A DNA stretch of 64,000 bases from Chromobotia macracanthus (lineage: Eukaryota > Chordata > Actinopteri > Cypriniformes > Botiidae), in assembly GCA_036877525.1 (NCBI GenBank), contig JAZGTH010000062.1, positions 7,686,501-7,750,500 on the forward strand. Direction: 5' to 3'. A program made the translations under genes and the position numbers. Below are positions 51,501 through 61,620 of the stretch, piece by piece; the stretch's first letter is position 1; every line of letters begins with the position of its first letter. Under the pieces are notes generated by a model, which was not told the DNA's origin, searched no databases, and saw nothing but the letters and a program-made list of their open reading frames with translations.

Positions 51501-54500
51501 ATAGACACAGACTTTTCTATCTTTTTCATATCCCAAATGCTTCTCTTAGTCAGCAATAAGATAAATAAGACCAAATAGAGACTTTTGTTTAGGCCTTCTG
51601 CTAGTCCCATGTTTCCTTGAAAACACTCTATAACAATCTTACATTGTCTTTTGGAGTTTCACAGACTGATACCCCACATAGAGTATGATTTTACTTAACA
51701 TTATGATTTCAATACAAACTTATTAAATAATTCCAAAATAAAATTATCTGCGCTGTTCTGTTCATATAGCACTTCTGAACTCATACACTGTCAGCAATTG
51801 CTTTATTTATATTTATCTCTTTAAATGAATTTCAGGAGAAGGTATTATTTAAATAAAGCATGGTGAGGAAAACTCCCGAGCAATGAAAGCGTAATCTCAA
51901 ACACAACCTTTCTCTGTAATATGCAGCAATATGGTAAAACAACTGACCACAAAAATGTTAGTGCTATATAAGGTATTTTTATTACTTATAACATTTAGCA
52001 GATCATTTTGAATAATTAATAAGTTAAAATAACACATACTTTATATTCCATTATACCCTTTATTACAAATCCCTCTTTCTTAATAAACCATTGATTTTTG
52101 GCAATGCACGTTTGGCTAGTTCTTTTTATTATACTCCAGAGTGTTGCATTATTTTACTAAAACTGTTGAAAATGAATGTAACTTTTTTGTAATGGCTGTT
52201 TTGGTACATCATAGCATCTTGTGCATTGCTCCAAAAATGAGTGGGGAAAATGTTTTGAGACAACGCAAAGTGCCCAGATGTGTATATGAGAGGGTACAAA
52301 CACAAGGTGTGTGAGGAACTGAGAAGGTGAGAAAACATATTATGCAGAAATAAGACTTTAGCTACACTTTTCCAATTTAGCTACACTTTTCTGGTCTAGA
52401 GTCTTAACACCCTAGTTGCTTGAGTAATGCCACTCCTGCCAACCTTCTAATGAAGGCAGCCTTCAACAGCCCAGTGGATAAGAAGGGTCATTATATGACT
52501 ATCTGTCTAAATGAATTCAAATGGTAATTTCTCGGGAATTATGAATTATTATTATAAGCTTACCTTTGCGGGGTAAGGTAAGGAGATCGTTTTGAGCACT
52601 GATATGTCATGTACTTGCTCAATAACTGATTTTTATTCATTTTTAACCCAAAAATGTTATAGATAGCAGTTTTAACTGTGGCACATTTCCTATAGCAATT
52701 ATATTAAATATTAATAATGTATACCAATACAGTATATGTAAGACCAAACAAATTGTCTGAAAGACAAAAAGGAGAGAGAAATGTTGTGATCCAGTGGTGA
52801 AACTGTGGAGAAAATGTTGTACTCACAACTGGAGAAGATGAGAGGACAGGAATGCTCATCCATAGGAAAGTTATGAAGCTGAAGCTGGCACTCTGCATTA
52901 ATGGTCAATCTGTGAACAGAAGATGCAACATACACTTACAATATAAAGCAGATGGTCATTGCATAATTAAAGAGGCATAGTCAGCTAACAATTTTAGGTT
53001 GTGAGAACATTTCTCTAACGTTTCCATTAAGTAACCAAAATGTTTAAAATGTTATTTTGAAAGTTCTAAGAACGTGCAGTTTTTTATATTTTTGTTTTTG
53101 ATGTTATGTGTTGGAGTAAAGAACAATATTAAAACATTTAATTCTTTAACGATTTTAAACCATTTCGAAAACTTTGAAATAATTATTACCTTATTACCTG
53201 TTTTGAAAACATATCCTAAGATCTCATTTAAATAAAACTGTTGCTGTTTTAGACAAAAGAACAGTGATTTGTTACATTTTGATTTGCAATATATCTGCTG
53301 TTGTGCCCAGGTGCCTCTCAAAACAGTCAACAAAATAATAAGTGAGATGTTTTTTAATAACATTTCAGAAAGGTAACAGCGTCACATTTTACATCATCCT
53401 CAACTTCACTTTTTCACTTCTGATTTCCAAGAACAGATACTTGCTGTGAGAAGAGAGGCGGAAACAGACAGATTTGTTTGACAGATGTTCACATGGAAAC
53501 AGGTTTAATTCTCTTTTCAGTTATTAGTGACAGAACAGTGATGTCCAGGTGGTCACAGACGCATGAAGCTTTTGATTCATACAGTAGTTTAGGATTTAAA
53601 GTTTTAATTGTCTCCTGAAGGATGTATATAATGAAGCACAGTTGTAAGGACTGTGTGCTTTTTAAATATACAGAATCAATAAGGATAATGCTGTTAATAT
53701 AACAAAAATGTCCTTTTTCATATTATTTCATCTGTATATCTTAATGTCAAACAGAAACTTTCCAGTTATGAGGTTTAGTGAGTTAATACAATGTAATGAG
53801 TACTCTTAAAAGAGTACCTTTAAAATAATACATGATTTATTGAATTGTAGGAAAGACTCTTCAACGATTCAATTTAAATATATTAACACATTACATTACA
53901 TGAATCGATTACATCAGCCGTTTATTATTCACATTTAAACCTTAACTGTGGACAATGTGTTATACCAGGCCACCAAAATGAAAATATCAAAAACCAAATA
54001 AATACGTCTTCTGTCATTTATATGATAAATACGTCATGTATATGATACTGGACCTGTCAAAGTGTACATAAGATCAATTTATTTTATCACTGACATAAAA
54101 CGAAAAATAAACAACCTTGTTTTATCAGGACAATTCATTTACATTTTTTTCAAAATGCGGTAATAAATATTCATGGCCGGTATAAATTTGCTCAGTTCGC
54201 TCTCAATTCGCTCACATCAGATTCTCTCACAGCCTTATTCCCAAAGTTCTGAGTCTGTAAACAGTAATCTAAAAAAACAAATATAAGGTAGATTATAGGT
54301 AAATTCCACCTTCTGTATGAAAATCTGGCAGACGGCTTCAAGAGCGTTTGATACGAATAGATGAGTAGATTAACTGTTCTCGGTCAGCTGTTTAAACACA
54401 ATCCATGCCTCAGTGAAATAAACAGTGCCAGTGGATAACTGGCTTACTGTACCAACCTTGGACTTTGCAAATATGTAACAAAAAGCCCTTGTGGTAAATA

Positions 54501-57500
54501 TTTTGTATCTGTTGGTATACAAATGGCCTGACACATATTAAGCATTATGCAGACGTGTGTCAAATCAGATTAAGCTAAATTCTGAGCTCAGGTCTGGACC
54601 TGTGTCACCAAGCTCTCTGTATTGAAGCTCGGAAAGCTTTCAGCCCACACAAATTCCACCACTGTTTACCTCAAAGCCCCAATGAGTGTAATAAAAATAG
54701 AGAGTGACATTTTGTAGCCCTTAGTATCCCTCTCACTGTTGCTAAATACCACTGCTGTATCTCTGCACCGTCACTGAATATTGATCATGAATAGAGCTCC
54801 ATATGAGAGGATCTACAGTAGTTAGCATTTGCCCCAGAATTCCTTCATCCACATATTTGCCCTTAGCATCACCGTTGCTTTACCCTGTTGCCAAGGAAAT
54901 ATTTCTTGGAGTAATAGAGCCAGTGTGATGTCAGTCTCTCTACTGGCCTGTGAAATTTCCTCTGGACTAAATAGATGCTCAAATGTTCAAGAAACTGAGA
55001 GAAACCTGAAGACCAGTGCACAGAAAGTTCTGAGAGACCTGTCTTAACCAAGTAGCTGCCTTCCTAAAATACTTCTCTCTCAAGTGTTGTTTGCTTGTGG
55101 TTCATCGGTTGCTGTGTTTCAATTTTATTTTAAACTTCATCAGTGGCTGTCTGAGTCTAAAAGTATATTTAGCATTTGTCTGAATAGCTGAAAAGGTGTG
55201 TTAGCATGTTTAGGGCTACAGCAACTAGCTACTAACTATGTTCCAAACGAAACATCAAAGCAGAGCTCACCAGTAAGAAATAAATGTGTTTATGAATGAA
55301 AATGAAAGCGTTTATGAATTTATATTAAAGTTGTCACATAGATACTAAAAATATGCATTAAAGTTTCCAGCTTTAAATTTTTTAATTTAAAATTATTGCT
55401 TTATATTGTTTAATATTATGCATATTTGTTATTTGTATATTTATATTTCAATCAATAAATTAAATAACACTAAAAACACAACCTGAATATTCTTTTTCAT
55501 AATATTACTATAATAATTTTAATAATATTAATTATTGTACCCAACTGGACAAGGTCTTGATCCTGCCTGCCTAAATGTTGTTCTTACTGAGGTGAGTGTT
55601 TCTGATGGGAAAGCTTGAAAAGGACATTACAGCTGACTCTGCAGTTTGTTTGGATGCTCTGATTTGAATAACTAGGGCAGATTCAACTTCAGTGGACACA
55701 TACTCATTTGACTATATTTAGAAAAGCAGCATAGATTCAGACTTATAAACAAACAACAGTAGACAACTTTCATTATAAAAACATTTCTAAGCTTGATGGT
55801 GTATTAAAAATGGGAGAGAAAGTCTTCTGGCAACTTTGGTGGAACTAGGTCTTAGATGTGATAATTTCTCTAGGGTCTGAGAGAGAAACTGGGCACCCAC
55901 TGCTAAAAAACATGCAAAACATTTGCTTGCATCCTCAATTGCATTAGTTTGCTACGGGCAGACAAAGCTTTCGACTGTGCACGCCAGTCTACTTTAATGA
56001 CATATATGTATTTATAACAAGAAGGGCCAGAGGTATATACTATATTTCATATTGTTGTTATTAGTAACGTCTGCAATGGTGTTAGCAAATATTCCCTGTG
56101 TGCTTGTGTTTTTCAGGCACAGGTGTTTGTTTATCTTTCAGAATCGATTGCAGTTTGTTCTTTTAGATCTGCCATTTAGATGGAAAGCACTTTGTTTTTT
56201 AAAAAGTTGAGACAATGCAAGTATAAAAGCTTGTTCTTTAGTTCATTCACATTGTGGTTTACACCTATAAAAATGTAACAAGAGGACTACCCAGCTAACA
56301 ATTTTAGGTTGTAAGAATGTTTCCAAATGTTTCCACTATCGTTTCCATTTAGTTACAAAAATGTTCAAAATGTTGTTTTGAAAATTCGTTCAAAACTGTT
56401 TTTTAGATGCTATATTAATGTCATTAATTGGTTATAAGAAACGTTATTTAAACAGTTTTTAATTCTGTACATTTTTAAAGCGTTCCACTAACAACTTAAC
56501 ATTTTTTTGATATATGATATATAACGTTTCAAAAGTTTACATTACTGCAAGAACTTTTTTGATCATTTTTGAGAGAATTTTACAGAACTGTAGCCAACGT
56601 TCTGAGAACACTCCCTTTTAGCTGGGTATGGTTCAGCTCATGCAGGGCATTCAATGGTTTGTTTACAGACCCATTTCCAAAGGACTGATAAATAATATAA
56701 CACATCAAATCTACTTTCTGCAGCTTCTTGGCCTAACTATGACCAAACCTCCCCTAGATTCTTATCACAAAATCTGTCACAAATACCAAGCACTGGACCA
56801 AACCGGGCCAGTTGAAGATGGTCAAGTGTCATCACCTCTCAACATCACAGACACAGAAGTCACACCAGAGAAGAAAGTATGTCTTCAAATAAAGCCCTAA
56901 GTCAGACCGGGCTGACTCAGGCTGATGTCTCTGACAACAGAATAGTTAGTCTAAACAAAGCTAACACTTAGTAGTGGGGACCAAATGCTGGTTTGTAGTT
57001 ATTTTTAAACTTATGTTACCCATAAAATAGAAAAACTTTGTTTTATAAACCAGAAATTGAATAACTTTGTGAATAAGTCAACGCTACAGTTTGTGTAGCA
57101 GCATACAGGGAATTCCAGAATAAAGAAATGTAATTTAGTTAAACTTTTTAGGTTATGTTAGCTAATACTTTATAATAGACAATTATTCTCATTTAGGATT
57201 GTACCTCTAATCCTGTAAACGTAACTTGACATAATACTTATGATTGTGACTGCCTACTGTTGGGGCTTTTTTTTACCTCAGTATAGTGCTTTGAGTTAGT
57301 CTGACTGTGGATCTGATTTCATCCCAGCTGATTCTTCACAAACGGTTTTAAAAGTGATGACCTGATCACCTGATGACCTATCTTGATTACTGATTCATTG
57401 CTTCTGACATCATATTTAACAAAAATGGGTCTGGAACTTTATGGATCTCAAACGGTATGAAAACAATATTAAATAAGATCATAAACACTGAAAAAACACT

Positions 57501-58578
57501 TTGTGTAATTAATAAAATTCTGTATTACAAATTATTTTTCTTGCACCTTTTATTACAGTGCAGTTGTGATTATTCCAAAGCTTGTGAGTTTTAGACAATG
57601 TTCACTATTTCTTCTGTTGCTGTATTTGACCTTGTCAGGGTGGTTTTGATATGACTTGACACAACTAACAGTAGAAGCAGTGTTCAGCTACAAAATTCCC
57701 TTCCTTTGACTTTTATCTTTCTGTGATAAATAGTGACTAGAAAATTTCAGTGAAGACACTGAAGAGCAGCAATTCACTTTTGTAGGAGTTTACATTACCA
57801 GTTTGTTTCTATGTCATTGAAATGGTTCTTGACCTTTCATTTCTAATACCACAGAAAACTAAAACCACAGAAACCTGTGCTAAAGTCACATTCAGTCTGA
57901 ATATGGTTCTACATAACAGAAAACAAATGAAGACTGAAATACTATTGCCATAAAGGTAAAACGTTTTAGTGAATAGATATTTCATAAACAAACATTCTAT
58001 CAAAATCTGACTCACTGTAAGATTTCAGCAACAGAGAGTCAAATATCGGTACAACAAGGGTCAAATATAAACATAGAGATAGATATAAATGTACAGAACA
58101 AATTATATTAAATGTACTGAAATGTCCAACCACACAACTTTGCGATTCTGTTTGCAAATAATATATATTTAAACTACAGATTCGGGAAACCTGCAAACAT
58201 AATTTGTTAACAATGTTTTTGGGAAATGCAGGCCTGGTTAGTTTGGAGGATACAAAAGCGCTTAAACATAAATACACATTACATTTTGTTCTTATTCTGC
58301 TTTACCAGGGAGTTTCACTATCAAATATTTGATATCTGATTACAAAGATCGACTTACCTCAGAGTGTAAAGTATTTTTCCATCATTCCATATTCTGAGGA
58401 GCTGATTGGGTGTAGTAATCCAATGTGAGTCAGCACTCTTGGAATTTCTAAAGATCGTATCTGGCAGCCAAATGAGTCCAACCATATTACTGTTCAATGT
58501 CAATATTTTCATAGTGCTGTTGTATCTGAGTCGGCTGTCTGTCCATGTCTGGGCAAAAATGATGTCAATCTGGTACTC
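39224..58578 (-). CDS. gabrg3: GABRG3, GABA-A receptor gamma-3 subunit, six 3' exons (5' exons beyond right edge)
   Basis: Joined - strand exons 58578-58358, 52909-52827, 45732-45595, 44001-43849, 41878-41679 and 39502-39224 give one open frame from loop D of the extracellular ligand-binding domain to a TAG stop. Exon lengths 221, 83, 138 and 153 nt equal those of vertebrate gamma subunit genes. Visible landmarks are the Cys-loop CQLQLHNFPMDEHSC, TM1 YFTIQTYIPCILTVVLSWVS, TM2 TALGITTVLTMTTLSTVA, TM3 TAMDLFVTVCFLFVFAALME, the cysteine-rich CLDGKDCQSFFCCYEEC and TM4 ending VYWVGYLYL. The C-terminal loop plus convergence with OCA2 identify gamma-3 rather than gamma-1 or gamma-2. The subunit contributes to pentameric chloride channels at inhibitory synapses. 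No inactivating change is seen. Promoter, signal peptide and first exons are not in the window. Confidence 0.95.
39872..39970 (+). mobile_element. Decayed tRNA-derived SINE
   Basis: TGTAGCTCAACTGGTAGC (A box) and AAAAGCATCTGTCAAATGGA (tail as at 30634-30794) with the B-box part deleted. Confidence 0.6.
41221..41505 (-). repeat. Inverted-repeat element family A, nearly complete
   Basis: CCCAGCTAACAATTTAGGTT at the start and TTCCATGTTAGATGGGT at the end. It lies 170 bp from a GABRG3 exon. Confidence 0.85.
41679..41878 (-). CDS. gabrg3: GABRG3 exon with TM2, TM3 and start of the cytoplasmic loop
   Basis: Acceptor TTTTGGTTATGCAG, donor GTGAGC. The 200 nt (the mammalian exon is 206 as I recall) encode GITTVLTMTTLSTVARTSLP, RVSYITAMDLFVTVCFLFVF, AALMEYAMLNYYSYSVRRPT and CNKTKGS. 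The TM2-TM3 linker reads ARTSLPRV where other gamma subunits have ARKSLP(R/K)V, a Lys-to-Thr change. It ends in phase 0. Confidence 0.94.
43508..43655 (-). repeat. Inverted-repeat element family A, half copy
   Basis: CTAGCTAACAACTGTAGGCT then AACGTTTCCAATAATTAATA and TGCTTGGTTATGAGAACATT; second half absent. Confidence 0.75.
43849..44001 (-). CDS. gabrg3: GABRG3 153-nt exon, pre-TM1 to start of TM2
   Basis: Acceptor TGTTTTTTCCAG, donor GTAGATAC. It encodes DYVVMTVYFDLSRRMGYFTI, QTYIPCILTVVLSWVSFWIK and KDATPARTAL, i.e. the end of the extracellular domain, TM1 and the intracellular TM1-TM2 linker with the PAR selectivity motif of anion channels. Frame open, exact family length. Confidence 0.95.
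45595..45732 (-). CDS. gabrg3: GABRG3 138-nt exon, GYPQDEMIYKW...
   Basis: Acceptor GTGTAATTACAG, donor GTAATTGG. It encodes GYPQDEMIYKWRRNSVQAAD, QKSWRLYQFDFMGLRNTTDV and IKTTA plus the first base of Gly, the last beta strands of the extracellular domain (loops C and F). The family equivalent is GYPKEEMIYRWRKNSVEAAD. Frame open. Confidence 0.95.
46668..46863. repeat. Short inverted-repeat element with a TTAGGG-like core
   Basis: AAGTTACACTTTATTTTGAT at the start and GTTAGGTTACGGTTAAGGGT in the centre, then GTAGAGTGTCTAAAGTGGA. Fits a widespread fish MITE type; the 3' terminus is diverged. Confidence 0.55.
47168..47355 (+). repeat. Inverted-repeat element family A, 5' half
   Basis: CAGCTATCAGGGAACATTCT, then TTCTTGCAGTAACATTAGTA in family order. 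Confidence 0.78.
48975..49065 (-). repeat. Inverted-repeat element family A, end fragment
   Basis: TTAGGGAACATTAGCAAACA then TTTCCTGTTAGCTGGGT, the terminal part of a - copy. Confidence 0.75.
49286..49340 (-). repeat. Inverted-repeat element family A, short end fragment
   Basis: CCCAGCTAACAGTTTTGTTT followed by diverged sequence; only the terminus is convincing. Confidence 0.55.
49784..50091 (+). repeat. Inverted-repeat element family A, complete
   Basis: Both ends intact: CCCAGCTAACAGGGAATGTT and ACCTAAAATTGTTAGCTGGG. About 308 bp, useful as the type copy of this family in the window. Confidence 0.88.
50134..50161. repeat. Perfect 12-bp hairpin
   Basis: GTCTGAAACTTC, loop TTAT, GAAGTTTCAGAC, about 40 bp after a complete family A element. 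Confidence 0.95.
52557..52676 (-). repeat. Inverted-repeat element family B, truncated
   Basis: GGGGTAAGGTAAGGAGATCG and ACTTGCTCAATAACTGATTT are the family core in reverse, closing with TAGATAGCAGTTTTAA. It lies 150 bp from a GABRG3 exon. Confidence 0.8.
52827..52909 (-). CDS. gabrg3: GABRG3 83-nt exon with the Cys-loop
   Basis: Acceptor TTCTGTTCACAG and donor GTGAGTAC frame 83 nt encoding LTINAECQLQLHNFPMDEHS and CPLIFSS. The two cysteines with 13 residues between them form the disulphide signature of pentameric ligand-gated channels. Phase 2 at entry and 1 at exit, matching both neighbours. Confidence 0.95.
52982..53160 (-). repeat. Inverted-repeat element family A, half copy
   Basis: CAGCTAACAATTTTAGGTTG, AACGTTTCCATTAAGTAACC and AAAATGTTATTTTGAAAGTT in order. 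It starts about 75 bp from a GABRG3 exon. Confidence 0.78.
56290..56627 (-). repeat. Inverted-repeat element family A, complete
   Basis: CCCAGCTAACAATTTTAGGT at the start, CACTCCCTTTTAGCTGGGT at the end; all family blocks present in reverse order. Confidence 0.88.
58358..58578 (-). CDS. gabrg3: GABRG3 221-nt exon, loop D to TLR
   Basis: Reading the - strand, acceptor TTTCTCGCAACAG precedes GAG at 58578 and donor GTAAGTC follows 58358. It encodes EYQIDIIFAQTWTDSRLRYN, then STMKILTLNSNMVGLIWLPD, TIFRNSKSADSHWITTPNQL and LRIWNDGKILYTL plus part of Arg. The residue aligned with gamma-2 Phe77 of the benzodiazepine site is Ile (IDIIFAQTW); the gamma-2 Met130 position is Leu (NQLLRIW), as usual in gamma-3. 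Confidence 0.95.
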
Positions 58579-58685
58579 CTGTTGCGAGAAAAAATTAGCA
58601 TGTATTAAAAAAGATTCTTTATTTTAACTGTGAAAATTAAACAAACATAAACATAAATATATTTTAAATATGAATTAATGATTAT

Positions 58686-59398
58686 TGTAGCGAGGGGGGC
58701 ACGGTTCAGCAGCGTCTGCAGCGGCAGAGAGAGACAGGAGACGAGCGGGGTGTAAGTGGGTCAAGTGCAGTCAAGTTCAGAGTTATATACAGAGTATATG
58801 GTGACTGTTTTGAAGGGCATTGAGCGCAACTATTGTTTCGTGTTTAAAAGACAATCCGAGTTCCCATCACGCCGACCCAGTCTTCTTCCTTTCACCCTCT
58901 GAACCTTTGTTACACCGGTACTGAAACCCGGGAAGGAAAAACAATGATACTGCCGGCATGCAATCTCCGCCAACATGCCTCTCAACAAAATGGGTCCTCT
59001 TCCTCTGCTGTCTGGAGAGGCGCAGGTGGCTGCCCAACAACTGCCAATCCTAAAGCTCCTGGTCTACCAGGTCCTGAAATGCACCATCCTACAGAAGGTC
59101 AGCCTGAGTCCAGAGCAACACATTCAGCGATTCAGTGAGAAAGTGGCCGACCCTTCGTGATGGAGCAACTGCCAGCCACAGCTCCTGTTCCACCACTCTC
59201 TCCTGCCACTAGGGCGGCCGGGAGGCCTGGTCCAGTCTGTTGGCGTTGCAGGGACCCAAGTCATTTTATTGATGGGTGTCTGGTGATGAAGGTGGGACAC
59301 AGGTGTTTGTCATTTGCACTTGACCCACCAATGCACCGCTCATCTCCTGTCTCTCTCTCCCACTGCAGACCCCGCTAAAACACGCCCCTTTCGCCACA
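58686..59398 (+). mobile_element. Small LTR retroelement, TSD ATTAT, tRNA-Phe-like primer site, CCHC knuckle
   Basis: The element begins TGTAGCGAGGG and ends TCGCCACA, with a perfect 5-bp target duplication ATTAT (58681-58685 and 59399-59403). A probable 5' LTR runs to ...TTTGTTACA at 58914; next, GGTACTGAAACCCGGGA (58917-58933) resembles the complement of a tRNA-Phe 3' end. The remaining 465 bp hold two gag-like segments in different frames: LSPEQHIQRFSEKVAD near 59103-59150, and a zinc knuckle CWRCRDPSHFIDGC (59238-59279, C-x2-C-x4-H-x4-C). No protease, reverse transcriptase or obvious 3' LTR repeat is present. It is richer in GC than its surroundings, lies in a GABRG3 intron, and is antisense to that gene. 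Likely a Ty3/Gypsy-type deletion derivative. Confidence 0.75.
58917..58933 (+). other. Primer-binding-site-like sequence (tRNA-Phe)
   Basis: GGTACTGAAACCCGGGA directly after the presumed LTR end. The expected site for tRNA-Phe is TGGTGCCGAAACCCGGGA, so most positions agree. tRNA identity rests on memory of the tRNA 3' end. Confidence 0.6.
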
Positions 59399-59479
59399 AT
59401 TATAAATTAAATATGGCACTTATGAGCCATAAATAACTACAGAATTACCCATTTTATTCTCTGGCCTTCTACCATGAAA

Positions 59480-59668
59480 TATGATGGTAACCAATCAACA
59501 ATGGCACCCATTGACTTCCATTGTACAGACACAAAACTACTGAGACATTTCTCAAGATATCCTCTTTTGTGTTCCACAGAAGAGAAAAGTCATGTAGGTT
59601 TGGAATGACATAAGGGTGAGTAAATTATGGAAGAATTTTCATTTTTGAGTGAACTATCCCTTTAAATG
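59480..59668 (-). repeat. ATGAAAATTC-type element, - orientation
   Basis: CCATTGACTTCCATTGTACA, TTGGAATGACATAAGGGTGA and TGAGTGAACTATCCCTTTAA in order. It starts about 80 bp after the LTR element. Confidence 0.75.
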
Positions 59669-60673
59669 TCTTTTATCACTCTTCAATGATCCCACTGTAA
59701 TTTATTTCTAACAGCGCTGATGAGTGAAAATACACAGCCGTACAGTAACAGAACAGCAATTCATAAAACCAGCCCTTTCATTACTGCCAGCATTATTCAG
59801 TATTCAGGGATGGAGAAGTGCCAGCTCCCCTGAGACTTGGCTGGAGGTCAAAGTCAGCTTTGAGATACTTTAACAAGGATTATGGAGTTCTGGCACTGTA
59901 GAGACAATAGGAGGAACCATGATAAGTGAATGTGGTGAGAGACACATAATCACACCTCAAACTTTCAAAACATTCAAGGCTTTCTTTTGCTTTATTCCAT
60001 AAACCATCATAACAATTTTAATGTCTTAAAATATTGTAATTTTGAAGGGTTAATTTGATATTAGTATATCAAATATATCATATATAATCAAATCAACATA
60101 ATCAAAAAGTATATATATAGACTTTGTGTTAGCTTCTCTGCCAGCTAGCGTCACTCTTCTCTTTCCAAACAAACATAAATAAAGTGAATGTTTCGTTAAC
60201 AGAGCCAGAACTCTGAATGCAGACTGGATCTCTGACAGAGTCTCTCTACTGTAAGACTCACTGCATCTGAAATGGTGCATAAATAGCACTCACAATCAAT
60301 TTCCAATTCAAACATTCACCACAATTAGAACTATTCTGCAAGAGCCATCCAATCAGAATATGTTCCTATGCTTCAGTATGTCTGAAAGTGTATTGGAAAA
60401 AGACAGCTATCTTCTATGGAGTAATTTGAGGTACGGGGACTAATGGCCTCATTATCTATTCTGGCTTTGATGTCTGAATCCAGCCCTCTGGCTAATTTAC
60501 TCCAGCCGTTTCAACTAGCCAGCTTTTAAGTAAAGTGACCCCATGAAAATCTGCCATGAACCTCCACACAGATCTGATCAACTCGACCTCTGCTAACTCA
60601 GTAAATGATCCATAAACGAAATTAATGCTGGCATCTGCGCACCACAGACATCTTTACAATGTCACAATGCTGT

Positions 60674-60986
60674 GCCAGCTAACAAGGAACGTTCTCAGAA
60701 TGTTGGCTAACATTCTCTTAAAGTTTGTTCAAAGTTATTAAAAAAGTTCTTGCAGTTCTTGCATTAATAGAATGTTTTCTTACTGTTATATATATACAGC
60801 ATATATCAGAAACGTTAATGCTAAGTGGTTAGTGTAATGTAACAGAATAAAAAGTTTAAATAACATTCTTATACCCAAGCAATAATGTTAATACAATGTC
60901 TAAAAACTGAATGTGTTAATATAAAATAACATTTTAAATGTTTTTGGTACTATTAGAAACATTCTTACAATCTGAAGTTGTTAGCT
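60674..60986 (+). repeat. Inverted-repeat element family A, nearly complete
   Basis: CCAGCTAACAAGGAACGTTC to TTACAATCTGAAGTTGTTAG; last bases of the terminal repeat are changed. Confidence 0.83.
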
Positions 60987-61414
60987 AACTTTTTTTAAAA
61001 TGTCTCTTTGTGTTTGATATATATTCAAAAAGAGTTCTGAAGTTTCCAAATGGTCCTTCTTCATTTACATTAAAATTGTAATTAGTAAAATTGTTAATTA
61101 CATTAAAGCCTGTGTAACAGTTCTTCAAAGAGCGTTGACAGGCAAATCCCTGGTTCAAATCCTGTGGGGTAAAGAAGAGCTTTGTTTTTTAAGCGTTGTG
61201 TCATAAAATACTTTAAAGGGATCATAGTTTAAAGATCATAGTTTACTGTAACCATATTATCTGCTACCCAAAATAGATAACCACCTTTGTATGGTTAGCA
61301 CTTAAAAAACTCAGCTTTTGTCAAGGGGTTTTCCATAAAATTACAATCTATTTATACCAGGTAGAGTGTCATAACCTCCACAGACATGGGCTACATTCTT
61401 TAAAACACAGATTC

Positions 61415-61620
61415 TTAACAGGTTTTTTACAGCGATGCTATAGAAGAATCATTTTTGGTTCCCCAATGAACCATTTCTTTCTTATCTTTTAGTCTAAAGT
61501 CTAAAGAACCTTTTCCACTACAAAGAACCTTTCATTAAACAGCAAGATTCTACAGATGTTAGTTATGGAACCATACAGCCAAAAATGATTTTCCTATTGC
61601 ATTGTAAAGCAATTTTTGTG
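61415..61620. repeat. AAGAACC-type palindromic repeat
   Basis: GCTATAGAAGAATCATTTTT, TCTAAAGAACCTTTTCCACT, TACAAAGAACCTTTCATTAA and GGAACCATACAGCCAAAAAT form the regular AAGAACC array of a foldback element common in cyprinids. Confidence 0.7.

Larger units (their letters stand above)
45733..52826. other. GABRG3 intron, about 7.1 kb
   Basis: No extra exon seen. Contains inverted-repeat elements at 47168, about 48980, 49286 and 49784-50091, a telomere-motif-bearing element at 46668-46863, a hairpin at 50134-50161 and a truncated second-family element at 52557-52676. Confidence 0.65.
52910..58357. other. GABRG3 intron, about 5.4 kb
   Basis: Contains inverted-repeat elements at 52982-53160 and 56290-56627. 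Otherwise AT-rich sequence without recognisable exon or RNA gene. Confidence 0.65.

Noticed and set aside
58975..59160. Independent host gene with MPLNKMGPLPLL start
   Set aside because: It lies inside the LTR element between the primer site and the CCHC knuckle and is better explained as a gag fragment.
61125..61180. tRNA-like B box (CTGGTTCAAATCC)
   Set aside because: No A box or stem structure around it; at best an old SINE scrap.
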